In this document: positions 9,090 through 16,934 of the stretch, piece after piece
How positions within the stretch are numbered: the stretch's first letter is position 1
Layout of the letters: the number at the start of each line of letters is the position of its first letter
Source of the DNA: JACKOB01 sp024234575
Lineage (GTDB): Bacteria; Pseudomonadota; Gammaproteobacteria; Pseudomonadales; Oleiphilaceae
NCBI GenBank assembly: GCA_051208035.1
Contig: JBPJFZ010000004.1
Span: 124,001 to 188,000, forward strand
Reading direction: 5' to 3'
DNA length: 64,000 bases
Made by a program: the position numbers and the translations under genes
The notes under the pieces: model-generated
What the model saw: the letters and a program-made list of their open reading frames with translations, nothing else
Database searches by the model: none
What the model was told of the DNA's origin: nothing

Positions 9090-9170
9090 GTGGTCTAAAA
9101 TTGACCACTCTCCTTGCTTTTTAGGGGTGTTTTCGCAGAGCGAAACGCTTACTAAAAAGCTGATAACCCG
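9090..9170 (+). promoter_or_regulatory. Structured 5' leader of the rpsF operon (candidate S6:S18-binding RNA)
   Basis: Two hairpins precede rpsF. The first is a perfect 6-bp inverted repeat (GTGGTC/GACCAC, 9090-9108). The second has a perfect 9-bp outer stem (GCTTTTTAG 9116-9124 with CTAAAAAGC 9152-9160) and an inner stem (GTTT-CGC/GCGAAAC, 9129-9146). An ACCCG segment (9166-9170) follows just before the AAAGGAG ribosome-binding site and could pair with the GGGGT at 9124-9128. In many bacteria rpsF leaders bind S6:S18 through a CCG-containing motif, so autoregulation is plausible, but I cannot confirm the consensus fold by eye. Confidence 0.45.
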
Positions 9171-9182
9171 AAAGGAGCTACA

Positions 9183-9599
9183 ATGCGTCACTATGAAATT
9201 GTAATTCTGGTTCATCCTGATCAAAGTGAACAGGTGCCAGCAATGATTGAGCGTTACACCAATTCTATTAAAGAGTCTGGTGGTCAGGTTCATCGTTTAG
9301 AAGATTGGGGCCGTCGTCATATGGCTTACCCCATCAACAAAATCCATAAAGCACACTACATTTTGTTGAACATCGAATGTTCAAATGAAATGCTGGACGA
9401 ATTATCTCATAACTTCCGTTTCAACGATGCCATTCTGCGTGAGCTAGTACTCCGTAAAAAGCATGCCGTTACTGAAGCATCTCCTATGAAAAATTCTGAA
9501 AACCGTGAAAACTATCGTCCTGCCAGAGAGTCAGATGATGCGTCTGTTGATGCTGATGAAGAGTTGGATGATGATTCTGATGAATCAGAAGAAGATTAA
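9183..9599 (+). CDS. rpsF: 30S ribosomal protein S6
   Basis: Primary component of the platform of the 30S subunit, which forms a heterodimer with S18. It starts MRHYEIVILVHPDQSEQVP, a typical S6 beginning, and continues with the conserved RLEDWGRRHMAYPI strand near 38-52. The C terminus after about residue 100 is a long acidic Asp/Glu/Ser tail, as in many gammaproteobacterial S6 proteins that are polyglutamylated. A strong AAAGGAG lies 5 nt before the ATG. It heads the rpsF-rpsR-(membrane protein)-rplI cluster. Confidence 0.97.
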   Translation: MRHYEIVILVHPDQSEQVPAMIERYTNSIKESGGQVHRLEDWGRRHMAYPINKIHKAHYILLNIECSNEMLDELSHNFRFNDAILRELVLRKKHAVTEASPMKNSENRENYRPARESDDASVDADEELDDDSDESEED

Positions 9600-9633
9600 T
9601 TTACGCTACAGAATATATATTTAGGAGATTCAC

Positions 9634-9864
9634 ATGGCTCGTTTTTTTCGTCGTCGCAAATTCTGTAGATTTACTGCAGAGGGTGTTACCGAGATCGATT
9701 ATAAAGATATCGAAACATTGAAAGGTTACGTTACTGAGACTGGTAAAATTGTACCTAGTCGTATTACTGGCACCAAAGCGAAGTATCAGCGTCAGTTGTC
9801 TACTGCTATTAAGCGTGCTCGTTTCGTAGCGTTGTTGCCTTATACTGACAATCACGAACAATAG
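9634..9864 (+). CDS. rpsR: 30S ribosomal protein S18
   Basis: Small basic 30S protein of 76 aa that pairs with S6 and binds 16S rRNA in the platform. It begins ARFFRRRKFCRF and holds the conserved IDYKDIETLKGYVTETGKI and PSRITGTK..YQRQL..AIKRARF segments that define S18. It follows rpsF by 34 bp with an AGGAG site before the ATG, so the two are cotranscribed. Confidence 0.97.
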   Translation: MARFFRRRKFCRFTAEGVTEIDYKDIETLKGYVTETGKIVPSRITGTKAKYQRQLSTAIKRARFVALLPYTDNHEQ

Positions 9865-9915
9865 TCGTTGGTTTTTGGTAGACGTTAAATTTTTTCTGTA
9901 GGTATATGAACTGTT

Positions 9916-10776
9916 ATGCGTGGCCTTGCTGAATTTGTAATGAAGGGGCGCAATCAGGCTGTATTTACAGCGGTTATTGCGGCAACAGTGCCTCTGATGT
10001 TTTGGTTAGCGGCAGCTGTTGTTGGATTAGTGACCCTTCGCAGGGGTTTGACAGAAGGAGTGGGTGTTGCGGGGTTTGTGTTAATTCCCGCCTTGTTCTG
10101 GATAGTTTATCTGGGCGAGCCAACACCGATCATTGTGATCTTTTCTGCATTGATCATGTCGCTTGTATTAAGGGCGACAATGTCATGGGAGAAGATGCTG
10201 GCAGCAGGAGTCGCGACGGCGGCTGCAGGTATGTTGCTGGTGCCGATGATTATCCCTGATCTGGTTGAACAAGTTGTTAAGGTAGGGAAGGATCTTTTAA
10301 CTCAGGTTGAGCCGACGTTGCTTAAAGAGTTAGGGGAGGCTGAGTTCGAAAGCGCCACGCGCAGTTTGATGCTCGGCAGTATGGCCGTTTCTTATTTTAT
10401 ATTTTCACTGATTGCTGTGCTGCTGGCGAGAAACTGGCAGTCAAAGCTGTACAATCCGGGAGGCTTCCAAGAGGAGTTTCATGGGTTCAGGTTGAGTCGC
10501 CTGGGGTGTTTGGCCGGGTTGCTGCTGGCGATGCTGCTGTCATCTGTTGGCGGTGATATTGCCGCCTTGGTACTGGTTGTTCCAGTTCCCTATGTGATCG
10601 CTGGTATTGCTTTGGTGCATGGCGTAATAGCTAAAAAGAGTAAGGGTGGGGTTTGGTTGTTTTGGTTTTACGCTATAGCGTTTATCATGGGGCCGAGCTT
10701 GATAATTTTACTGGTATTTCTGGCGATAACTGATAGCTGGGTCGACTTTCGCGGCCGCATCGTTCAAGCAGAGTAG
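9916..10776 (+). CDS. Polytopic membrane protein, DUF2232/YybS-like
   Basis: A 286-aa hydrophobic protein with about seven or eight predicted membrane segments (clusters near 20-75, 85-120, 150-170, 195-235 and 240-275). No catalytic motif is visible. A protein of this kind occupies the position between rpsR and rplI in Pseudomonas and its relatives, where it is annotated DUF2232. I base the family call on that position and the hydrophobic profile. The function is unknown. It starts ATG at 9916, 51 bp after rpsR, and is likely in the same transcript. Confidence 0.75.
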   Translation: MRGLAEFVMKGRNQAVFTAVIAATVPLMFWLAAAVVGLVTLRRGLTEGVGVAGFVLIPALFWIVYLGEPTPIIVIFSALIMSLVLRATMSWEKMLAAGVATAAAGMLLVPMIIPDLVEQVVKVGKDLLTQVEPTLLKELGEAEFESATRSLMLGSMAVSYFIFSLIAVLLARNWQSKLYNPGGFQEEFHGFRLSRLGCLAGLLLAMLLSSVGGDIAALVLVVPVPYVIAGIALVHGVIAKKSKGGVWLFWFYAIAFIMGPSLIILLVFLAITDSWVDFRGRIVQAE

Positions 10777-10812
10777 CAGATTTAAGCGATTAATATAAAA
10801 GAGGTTAGCGAG

Positions 10813-11259
10813 ATGGAAATTATTCTACTCGAGAAAGTGGGCAGATTAGGTGCTTTAGGCGATAAAGTAACTGTTAAATCCGGTTACGGCCGCAACTTCC
10901 TGATTCCTTACGGTAAGGCGGTTCCTGCCACTGCAACAAACATTGAACAGTTTGAAGTAAGAAGGGCAGAGTTGGAGAAGGCATCTGCAGAGAGATTAGC
11001 GGCGGCTCAGGCTCGCGCTGAAGCTTTTGCAGGTAAAGAAGTCACTATCGTTGCCAAAGCCGGTGACGAAGGCAAGCTGTTTGGCTCAATCGGTGTGCGT
11101 GATATCGCAGATGCACTGACTGCTGCTGGTTTGGCTGCCGAGAAGAGTGAAGTTCGTATGCCAGAAGGCCCACTGCGTGCTATTGGTGAATATGAAATCA
11201 CTGTTCATTTGCATTCTGATATTGATGCGGAAGTAAAAGTGGTTGTTGTTGCAGAGTAA
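10813..11259 (+). CDS. rplI: 50S ribosomal protein L9
   Basis: Two-domain 50S protein bound to 23S rRNA domain V near the L1 stalk. The N domain contains MEIILLEKVGRLGALGDKV and the KSGYGRNFLIPYGKA rRNA-binding loop (about 22-36). A long connecting helix spans about 45-75. The C domain carries GKLFGSIGVRDIADAL and ends in EVKVVVVAE. The 148-aa length is standard. An AGAGGTTAGCG ribosome-binding region precedes the ATG and an intrinsic terminator follows. Confidence 0.97.
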   Translation: MEIILLEKVGRLGALGDKVTVKSGYGRNFLIPYGKAVPATATNIEQFEVRRAELEKASAERLAAAQARAEAFAGKEVTIVAKAGDEGKLFGSIGVRDIADALTAAGLAAEKSEVRMPEGPLRAIGEYEITVHLHSDIDAEVKVVVVAE

Positions 11260-11337
11260 TTTCTGTTGCAATTGGACCACTAAAGCAAGTTGTTTTTAAG
11301 CGCTGTTCGTAGCGCTCTTTAGGTGATTTGTTTTATT

Positions 11338-11367
11338 AAAGCCCAATGAGAGTCATTGGGCTTTTTT
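11338..11367 (+). terminator. Intrinsic terminator after rplI
   Basis: AAAGCCCAATGA pairs with TCATTGGGCTTT around a 3-nt GAG loop, followed by a run of T. It ends the rpsF-rplI transcript 78 bp after the rplI stop, so dnaB probably has its own promoter in the 165 bp that remain. Confidence 0.85.
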
Positions 11368-11532
11368 GTTGCTGAAATGCTATGATCCTCCCATAAAAAA
11401 TCTGCGATTAATTGATAATTCCTCGCGTTACAATAATTCAGCAATAGATTGATGTATTAGCTGGCCAATAAGTCTATTCGACGAAAACGTATCTACTCAC
11501 CTGATCAGGTTATAACTCGGGAGATAGCTTCT

Positions 11533-12912
11533 ATGGCGAATTCTGTGACAGATGTCGACAGTGCTCGTATAAAAACCCCACCTCATTCTGTTGAAGCCGA
11601 GCAGTCCATCATCGGTGGTCTTATGTTGGATAACAGCAAGTGGGATGTAGTGTCCGACTTGGTGGTAGAAATAGATTTTTACCGCGCAGATCATCGTAAA
11701 ATATTCAAGGCCATTACGCGTCTTGCTGGAGAAGCAAAGCCCTTGGATGTTGTAACTCTATCTGAGGAGCTTGAAAAATTAGGTGAGTTAGAACAATGTG
11801 GTGGGCTTGTATATCTGGGAGAGCTAGCCAATAAGACGCCGAGCGCCACAAATATCCGTTCTTATGCTGAAATCGTCAGAGAGCGGGCAGTACTACGTAA
11901 TTTGATATCAATATCGGGAGAAATTGCTGATAGTGCATTTAATACCGAAGGGAGAAGCAGTGCCGACTTGCTTGACGAGGCCGAGCGCAAAGTTTTCCTG
12001 ATATCTGAGGGTCGTTCCAAAGAAGGGGGGCCTCAGTTTGTTAATGCGATTATGCAGAAGACACTTGATCGTATTGATGAGCTGTTTCATTCAGATGGCC
12101 AAATTACAGGTATCACCACCGGCTTCAGAGATCTTGACGAAAAGACATCTGGACTACAAAAGTCTGATTTGGTGATTGTTGCAGCGCGTCCATCGATGGG
12201 AAAAACGGCGTTCGCGATGAACCTGGTAGAAAATGCCATTATGAAAAGTGGCAAACCCGTTTTAGTCTTTAGTATGGAAATGCCTGCTGATTCGATTCTC
12301 ATGCGTATGCTGTCGTCAATCGGCCGGATCGATCAAACCAAGATACGTAGTGGGCAGTTAGAAGAAGATGACTGGCCGCGCCTAACCTCTGCGGTTAGTT
12401 TGCTGCGTGACAAGCCTCTTTACATTGATGACACAGCAGGGTTAAGTCCTACAGAGGTGCGTTCTCGAGCTCGCCGGGTTGCCAGAGAGAACAAAGGGCA
12501 AATTGGTCTTATTATGATCGATTATCTTCAGTTAATGCGTGTGCCAGGTATGACTGAGGGGCGGACCGCCGAAATCTCGGAGATATCCCGTTCGTTAAAA
12601 GCGTTGGCGAAAGAGCTTGAATGTCCGGTGGTGGCGTTGTCGCAGCTAAACCGAAGTCTCGAGCAACGCCCCAACAAGCGCCCTGTAAACTCAGACCTGC
12701 GCGAGTCAGGTGCCATTGAGCAGGATGCTGATGTCATTATGTTTATCTATCGTGATGAATACTATAACGAAGATAGTCCGGATAAAGGTATTGCCGAGAT
12801 CATCATCGGGAAGCAGCGTAACGGACCTACAGGCTCTCTTAAATTGGCCTTCCAGGGTAAATACACCAAGTTTGATGACTTGGCTCATGTTGATTACGAC
12901 GGAGAGTTTTAG
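11533..12912 (+). CDS. dnaB: Replicative DNA helicase DnaB
   Basis: Hexameric 5'-3' replicative helicase, loaded by DnaC/DciA-type loaders, which interacts with DnaG primase. The N-terminal domain starts at PPHSVEAEQSIIGGLMLD (about 16-33) and includes the helical hairpin. The RecA-like C domain holds Walker A ARPSMGKTAFAMN (about 217-229), Walker B LIMIDYLQLM (about 325-334), the SRSLKALAKELECPVVALSQLNR segment (about 353-375), and the DLRESGAIEQDAD arginine-finger region. The length of 459 aa is normal, with no intein. The alr GTG start lies 2 bp after its stop. Confidence 0.97.
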   Translation: MANSVTDVDSARIKTPPHSVEAEQSIIGGLMLDNSKWDVVSDLVVEIDFYRADHRKIFKAITRLAGEAKPLDVVTLSEELEKLGELEQCGGLVYLGELANKTPSATNIRSYAEIVRERAVLRNLISISGEIADSAFNTEGRSSADLLDEAERKVFLISEGRSKEGGPQFVNAIMQKTLDRIDELFHSDGQITGITTGFRDLDEKTSGLQKSDLVIVAARPSMGKTAFAMNLVENAIMKSGKPVLVFSMEMPADSILMRMLSSIGRIDQTKIRSGQLEEDDWPRLTSAVSLLRDKPLYIDDTAGLSPTEVRSRARRVARENKGQIGLIMIDYLQLMRVPGMTEGRTAEISEISRSLKALAKELECPVVALSQLNRSLEQRPNKRPVNSDLRESGAIEQDADVIMFIYRDEYYNEDSPDKGIAEIIIGKQRNGPTGSLKLAFQGKYTKFDDLAHVDYDGEF

Positions 12913-12914
12913 TA

Positions 12915-14057
12915 GTGCGACCTACATGGGCAGTGATAGATATTGATGCGTTTGTACATAATATTACGGTAGCGAAAAAGCTGGCTGGAGGTGCGGAGAT
13001 TATAGCGGTGCTCAAGGCGGACGCCTATGGGCATGGGCTGGAGAAAATGTGTCGCGCAGCCGAAGGGTCAGGCTTGGTAGCAAAAATTGCCTTAACATCC
13101 GTAGAGGAGGCCATGCGCGTCAGGTCGCAGGGTGTGAAATGTCCTATTGTGTTGCTTGAGGGCTGCTTCGAGAAAAATGAAATTTACTGGTGTCTGCATA
13201 ATAATGTTGAACTGGTTTTTCACTCTGCCTATCAGTTTGATTATCTTGCCCAGGCATACGAAGTAGCTGCCAGTGAGCGGAAGTCCACAACAGAAGTTTT
13301 GCCGAAGTGCCGACTGTGGGTGAAAGTAAATACAGGTATGAATCGCTTAGGCTTTAGTCTTGAAGAGGCAAAGGATTGGTTAGATAAGGTGCCTCAGTTG
13401 CCTCATGTTGAGCTGGTAGGAACATTGATGCACTTTGCATGTGCGGATGAGGTTGAGAGCGAATCAGCTCAGAACCAGCTCGAGCTGTACCAGCAGTTAT
13501 TGTTGCAGGCTCCGGGGTCAGGGTGTAAAAGTGCGCTTAATTCTGCCGCGCTAAGTCGTACTCCTGAGCTGGCATTTGATGCTGTCAGGCCTGGAGTAAT
13601 GCTCTATGGCTCATCTCCCTTGTTGGATAAAACTGCCAAAGAGTTGGGCTTGAAGCCGGTAATGCATTTGCTTTCCCGGGTAATAGCAATCCGAGAGATT
13701 AATGATGGTGATGAAGTAGGTTATGGGGCAACCTGGATGGCCAAGAGATCTTGCCGAATGGCTGTGGTTGCTATCGGGTATGCTGATGGATATCCGCGGC
13801 ATGCGTCCAACCTGGCTTCCGTTGCAGTCAATGGTGTGGTGGTGCCCGTCATAGGTCGGGTATCAATGGACATGATTACAATAGATGTGTCATCTGTAAA
13901 AGATATTGCAATAGGCGACGAAGTGGAGCTGTGGGGAGCAAACATTGCTGTAGCGGATGTTGCAACACTTTCCGGTACGATTTCCTACGAATTGCTTACT
14001 GGAATTACTTCTCGTGTACCACGTTTCTATCGACAGGGTGGCAAAGAGTTGGTATGA
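12915..14057 (+). CDS. alr: Alanine racemase
   Basis: PLP enzyme that converts L-Ala to D-Ala for peptidoglycan. The PLP lysine lies in AVLKADAYGHG (about 32-42). The catalytic tyrosine is in VGYGATWMA near 270, and GYADGYPRHAS and GRVSMDMITIDVS near 290-330 are family hallmarks. The length of 380 aa is standard. The start is GTG at 12915, 2 bp after dnaB, which fits translational coupling. dnaB-alr is a common gammaproteobacterial pair. Confidence 0.96.
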   Translation: MRPTWAVIDIDAFVHNITVAKKLAGGAEIIAVLKADAYGHGLEKMCRAAEGSGLVAKIALTSVEEAMRVRSQGVKCPIVLLEGCFEKNEIYWCLHNNVELVFHSAYQFDYLAQAYEVAASERKSTTEVLPKCRLWVKVNTGMNRLGFSLEEAKDWLDKVPQLPHVELVGTLMHFACADEVESESAQNQLELYQQLLLQAPGSGCKSALNSAALSRTPELAFDAVRPGVMLYGSSPLLDKTAKELGLKPVMHLLSRVIAIREINDGDEVGYGATWMAKRSCRMAVVAIGYADGYPRHASNLASVAVNGVVVPVIGRVSMDMITIDVSSVKDIAIGDEVELWGANIAVADVATLSGTISYELLTGITSRVPRFYRQGGKELV

Positions 14058-14155
14058 ACCAGCGCTTCATAAGGGGATATGCTTAATTGAGGACATGGAA
14101 CCATCTAACCCCGGCAAACAAGGTTGCGCGGGGTGGTCAGTTCAAGTGTGAGCTG

Positions 14156-14515
14156 TTAATTATTGTCAGTTTCTGCGCTACAAAGAATTTCTTCGAGAAA
14201 ATTGGTTAGTTCTGAAATCTGTTCGCTATTCAGTTTCTTTAGCACTTTTGTAATTACCATTTTCATTCCCTTGATGGTGCTGCTCATGCCAACTTTGGCA
14301 ATACCCATTGTCACTGCCCCTACATTTAATCGCTCCAAAGATTCGATAAAGTAGAATTTCATGCCAGCTTCAGTTAGGTCGATAATGAGATCGGTTAAGT
14401 CGCCAATGTGTTGGGTTGAGGGGTGGTCACTCTTTATTCGGCCTATAATTTCCTCTGCCAGGTCACTGTGCTCTTGCTTAACTGGTGCCACCATGTGATT
14501 GCTTTGCTTGATCAT
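14156..14515 (-). CDS. Small unknown protein, 119 aa
   Basis: I do not recognise this family. The protein is soluble, with no signal peptide or membrane segment, and looks almost entirely alpha-helical. It has an acidic N half (EHSDLAEEIIGRIKSDHP), a central amphipathic stretch (TDLIIDLTEAGMKFYFIESLERLN), a Gly/Met-rich middle and a C-terminal helix (SEQISELTNFLEEIL). It is transcribed towards alr and lies downstream of fnr in the same orientation, separated by about 240 bp that contain only a weak hairpin (14728-14746). Codon use resembles its neighbours, so it is probably a real gene. Confidence 0.65.
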   Translation of the reverse strand: MIKQSNHMVAPVKQEHSDLAEEIIGRIKSDHPSTQHIGDLTDLIIDLTEAGMKFYFIESLERLNVGAVTMGIAKVGMSSTIKGMKMVITKVLKKLNSEQISELTNFLEEILCSAETDNN

Positions 14516-14756
14516 TTTTTAGACATCCTCGTTAGATGTAGTTTGCGGTTTAATTTGTTGTGGACGTCAATCTGTGTCTTTTGCATTATTATAGAACTGT
14601 GTCATTTCAGTATACAAGTGTACATTTAAAAGTCATTAAAGAAATGGCACCAGATCACGAAATTGAGTTGTCGAACGAGGCGGGTGGGCTGTGTAAGAAT
14701 AGAGGAGGCAGAAAGAGGTGTAGGCCCTCTCTTAAAGAGGGCAGCAACTAGGGGGG

Positions 14757-15533
14757 TTAATTAGCTTTGGCTTCTTTAGATTGACAGCCCGAGCTTGAGT
14801 GCTTGATCATGTCTCTTAGTATTTCGGTATCATTTAATGTGACTTCCCGCCCTTGCACGCTAATGATGCCTGTTTTTTGAAAACGAGTGAACACGCGACT
14901 CACGGTTTCAACCGCCAGCCCCAAATAATTACCGATGTCATTTCTAGGCATGGGTAAGCGGAAGTGGGTTGGAGATAACTTACGACGTTTGAATCTTTCC
15001 GAGAGGCTAAGTAAGAGCGATGCGATTCGTTCTTCGGCTGTATTTTTACTTAATAGCATTGAAAGTTGACGACTATCCCTGATTTCTCGACTCATTAATT
15101 GAAAGAAGTGGTGTTGTAACGTTGGGATTTTTGTTGCCAAATCTTCGAACTGTTCGAATGGGATCTCACAAACGGATGACTTTTCTAATGCTTTTGCAGA
15201 GCAGGAGTAGGCTTCTGTATTGGTGCTATCCATGCCGATAATTTCACCTGGTAAATAAAAGCCGGTAACTTGCTCTTCGCCATCTTCGGTGACAATGTAT
15301 GTTTTAAATGAACCGCTGCGGACTGCAAAACATGATCGAAATGGGCTGTGCTCCTGAAAAATGTGGTCGCCTCTGTCGAGCACTTTTCCTTGTTTGATTA
15401 CATCTTCGAGTCGTTCAATTTCTGTATTGTTAACTGCTATCGGTAGGCACAGATTGCTAAGGCTGCATAAATGACAGGTTGAGCCAAGTGTCTTGTGTGT
15501 GCTGTTAGCGTTTGTGATTGTTATTTCAGACAT
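14757..15533 (-). CDS. fnr: FNR/Anr-type oxygen-sensing transcription regulator
   Basis: CRP-family regulator that senses oxygen through a [4Fe-4S] cluster and activates anaerobic genes. Four cysteines sit at residues 20, 23, 29 and 122, the same numbering as the cluster ligands of E. coli FNR. The cyclic-nucleotide-binding fold spans about 30-150, followed by a dimer helix. The C-terminal helix-turn-helix includes NDIGNYLGLAVETVSRVF, whose recognition helix E-x-x-S-R reads TTGAT half-sites. A matching perfect FNR box lies at 16838-16851 before the adjacent HemN-like gene. Location beside a HemN homologue parallels the anr-hemN region of Pseudomonas. Confidence 0.96.
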   Translation of the reverse strand: MSEITITNANSTHKTLGSTCHLCSLSNLCLPIAVNNTEIERLEDVIKQGKVLDRGDHIFQEHSPFRSCFAVRSGSFKTYIVTEDGEEQVTGFYLPGEIIGMDSTNTEAYSCSAKALEKSSVCEIPFEQFEDLATKIPTLQHHFFQLMSREIRDSRQLSMLLSKNTAEERIASLLLSLSERFKRRKLSPTHFRLPMPRNDIGNYLGLAVETVSRVFTRFQKTGIISVQGREVTLNDTEILRDMIKHSSSGCQSKEAKAN

Positions 15534-15656
15534 GAGTGCGCCCAGATGATTCGTTATTGATAGAGAAGGATAACGAATTTCGGGGCGAAGTCAAACGACA
15601 AAAGTAGTGCTTGTCGCATTGATTGAATTGTATGGCGTTGGGTCAGGTTATTCTTG

Positions 15657-16769
15657 TTATGTTTCAATAGCCCGCTTTTTTCTTTTGTGGATGTAACCAC
15701 CAGAGCAAAACGGTAGTTTGCCCGCAGCCAGAGACTCATAATATGGGCCAATATGATCTGCGCTATGTGTAAACATATTATCGATAAAGCTAGTCCCCCC
15801 CAGGCCAACAGAGAGTAGGTCGTGAATATGCCAGATGTCTTCGTAGTCCTGGCGGACATAGCGACGACAACTCACTTGCGTATAGCCGCCCTCTATCAGG
15901 CAATCGTGCTCCCACGTTAGGGGGGGTAGGGTTGTTAGTGGTAGTGGCGCCTGGTCAGCATGTTCGTCGAATATGCAAATGGAATCCGGGCCAGCTTTAA
16001 TCAGGTTAGAAAGGTAGGCCTGGTAAGCAGATTTTTGTGTCCCGACAAGGTGCACGCGGGTGTGTACGCTTTCAAACTCATATTCTCTCATCAGCAGGAT
16101 ATCCTCAGTCACTTGTTCTGCGGGTATCTGTTGAGAGTCATTTTGTGTCATGTCTATACATATATGATTGAATCCGAGACCTTTGTACAGCGCGATTTTG
16201 CTGTCGCTACACTGGCTGGGGTAAAGCTCTATCACATAGCGTCCGGTGCCGTCATGTCTTAGGCTAAATTGTCGGCTGAGGTTAAACATCAGTTCCGTTA
16301 ACTCAGCCGGACTAAAAAGGTTTGAGATGGTGTTGTTGACGTGCAGGTAATTTACAACTCTTGATTTGGGTACCAATTGGCTTAGAAGGCGCGTTTCGGA
16401 CAACAGATTGTCGAGGTACTTTCTGCTTTGTGCTGTATTCCCCTGCATAGCATCTTTTATGCAGTGTAATGCGGTTGGAACTTCTGCTACGGGTAAACCC
16501 AGCTCTGGAGCCACAATGTTCAGGGCGATGTCTTCATGGAAGTGCAGGTGATTTACAATAGCATCCATGCAGGACTTTAAAGTAAAAGCCCTGTCGGTGG
16601 CGAAGACATAATCTTGCAGTGGGGAATATTGCTGAAAATTGTTAAGGCAATATATCCAGTCACTGGGCCTAATTGGTGAGTCCATTTTAACCAGAGGTAT
16701 GTTGTAATTATTTGTTGTGGTTGGAAAAAAATATAAATTGCTGGATAGAGCTTTTGCCAATGCGTTCAT
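15657..16769 (-). CDS. HemN-like protein lacking radical-SAM motifs
   Basis: HemN homologue of 370 aa. HemN is the oxygen-independent coproporphyrinogen III oxidase, a radical-SAM enzyme of heme synthesis. By eye, LFSPAELTELMFNLSRQF (152-169), ELYPSQ (181-186), YKGLGFNHICIDM (195-207) and the C-terminal VGLGGTSFIDNMF..YYESLAAGKLPF (351-384 in HemN style) follow HemN. The CxxxCxxC cluster loop is replaced by NIVAPELGLPVAEV (84-97) and the GGGTP SAM motif by VNNTI (143-147). The enzyme should therefore not do HemN chemistry. The frame is intact, upstream of fnr on the same strand, and has a good FNR-type promoter, so it looks maintained rather than dead. Its role is unknown; a regulatory or heme/porphyrin-binding role is only a guess. 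Confidence 0.75.
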   Translation of the reverse strand: MNALAKALSSNLYFFPTTTNNYNIPLVKMDSPIRPSDWIYCLNNFQQYSPLQDYVFATDRAFTLKSCMDAIVNHLHFHEDIALNIVAPELGLPVAEVPTALHCIKDAMQGNTAQSRKYLDNLLSETRLLSQLVPKSRVVNYLHVNNTISNLFSPAELTELMFNLSRQFSLRHDGTGRYVIELYPSQCSDSKIALYKGLGFNHICIDMTQNDSQQIPAEQVTEDILLMREYEFESVHTRVHLVGTQKSAYQAYLSNLIKAGPDSICIFDEHADQAPLPLTTLPPLTWEHDCLIEGGYTQVSCRRYVRQDYEDIWHIHDLLSVGLGGTSFIDNMFTHSADHIGPYYESLAAGKLPFCSGGYIHKRKKRAIET

Positions 16770-16810
16770 GCTGAGCTATCCGCTAAAAAGTTGATACCAT
16801 TAAGGTAAGG

Positions 16811-16851
16811 AGTCTACGCCGACTTTTTTTCGAGGGTTTGATTTGTATCAA
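16811..16851 (-). promoter_or_regulatory. FNR box and class II promoter of the HemN-like gene
   Basis: TTGAT-TTGT-ATCAA at 16838-16851 matches the FNR/Anr consensus in both half-sites. On the minus strand a -10-like TAGACT (16816-16811) lies 21 nt downstream, which places the box near -41 as in class II FNR-activated promoters. The inferred transcript start is near 16804, giving a leader of about 35 nt to the HemN-like ATG. Confidence 0.8.
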
Positions 16852-16879
16852 AAGAGGCTCAAGATACTGCTTTAGAGGT

Positions 16880-16916
16880 ACCCCTTGCTTCGTCAATGTA
16901 GGCAAGGGGTGTTTTT
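16880..16916 (+). terminator. Hairpin with plus-strand T-run downstream of fabB
   Basis: A perfect 9-bp stem (ACCCCTTGC with GCAAGGGGT) around a 13-nt loop is followed by G and five T on the plus strand. Both neighbouring genes are on the minus strand, where the stem would follow fabB but without a T tail; A residues precede it instead. It may act weakly on fabB transcripts or end an unrecognised plus-strand transcript. Confidence 0.45.
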
Positions 16917-16934
16917 ATTCAGAGAACATGTGTA

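Noticed and set aside
14108..14134. Hairpin between alr and the 119-aa gene as a terminator.
   Set aside because: The stem (ACCCCG-GCAA with TTGC-CGGGGT) is strong but has a bulge and no T-run on either side, so it is not a convincing intrinsic terminator.
14560..14751. Short plus-strand open frame between the 119-aa gene and fnr.
   Set aside because: No ribosome-binding site or homology-like pattern; low-complexity Gly/Arg end; runs into a weak hairpin.
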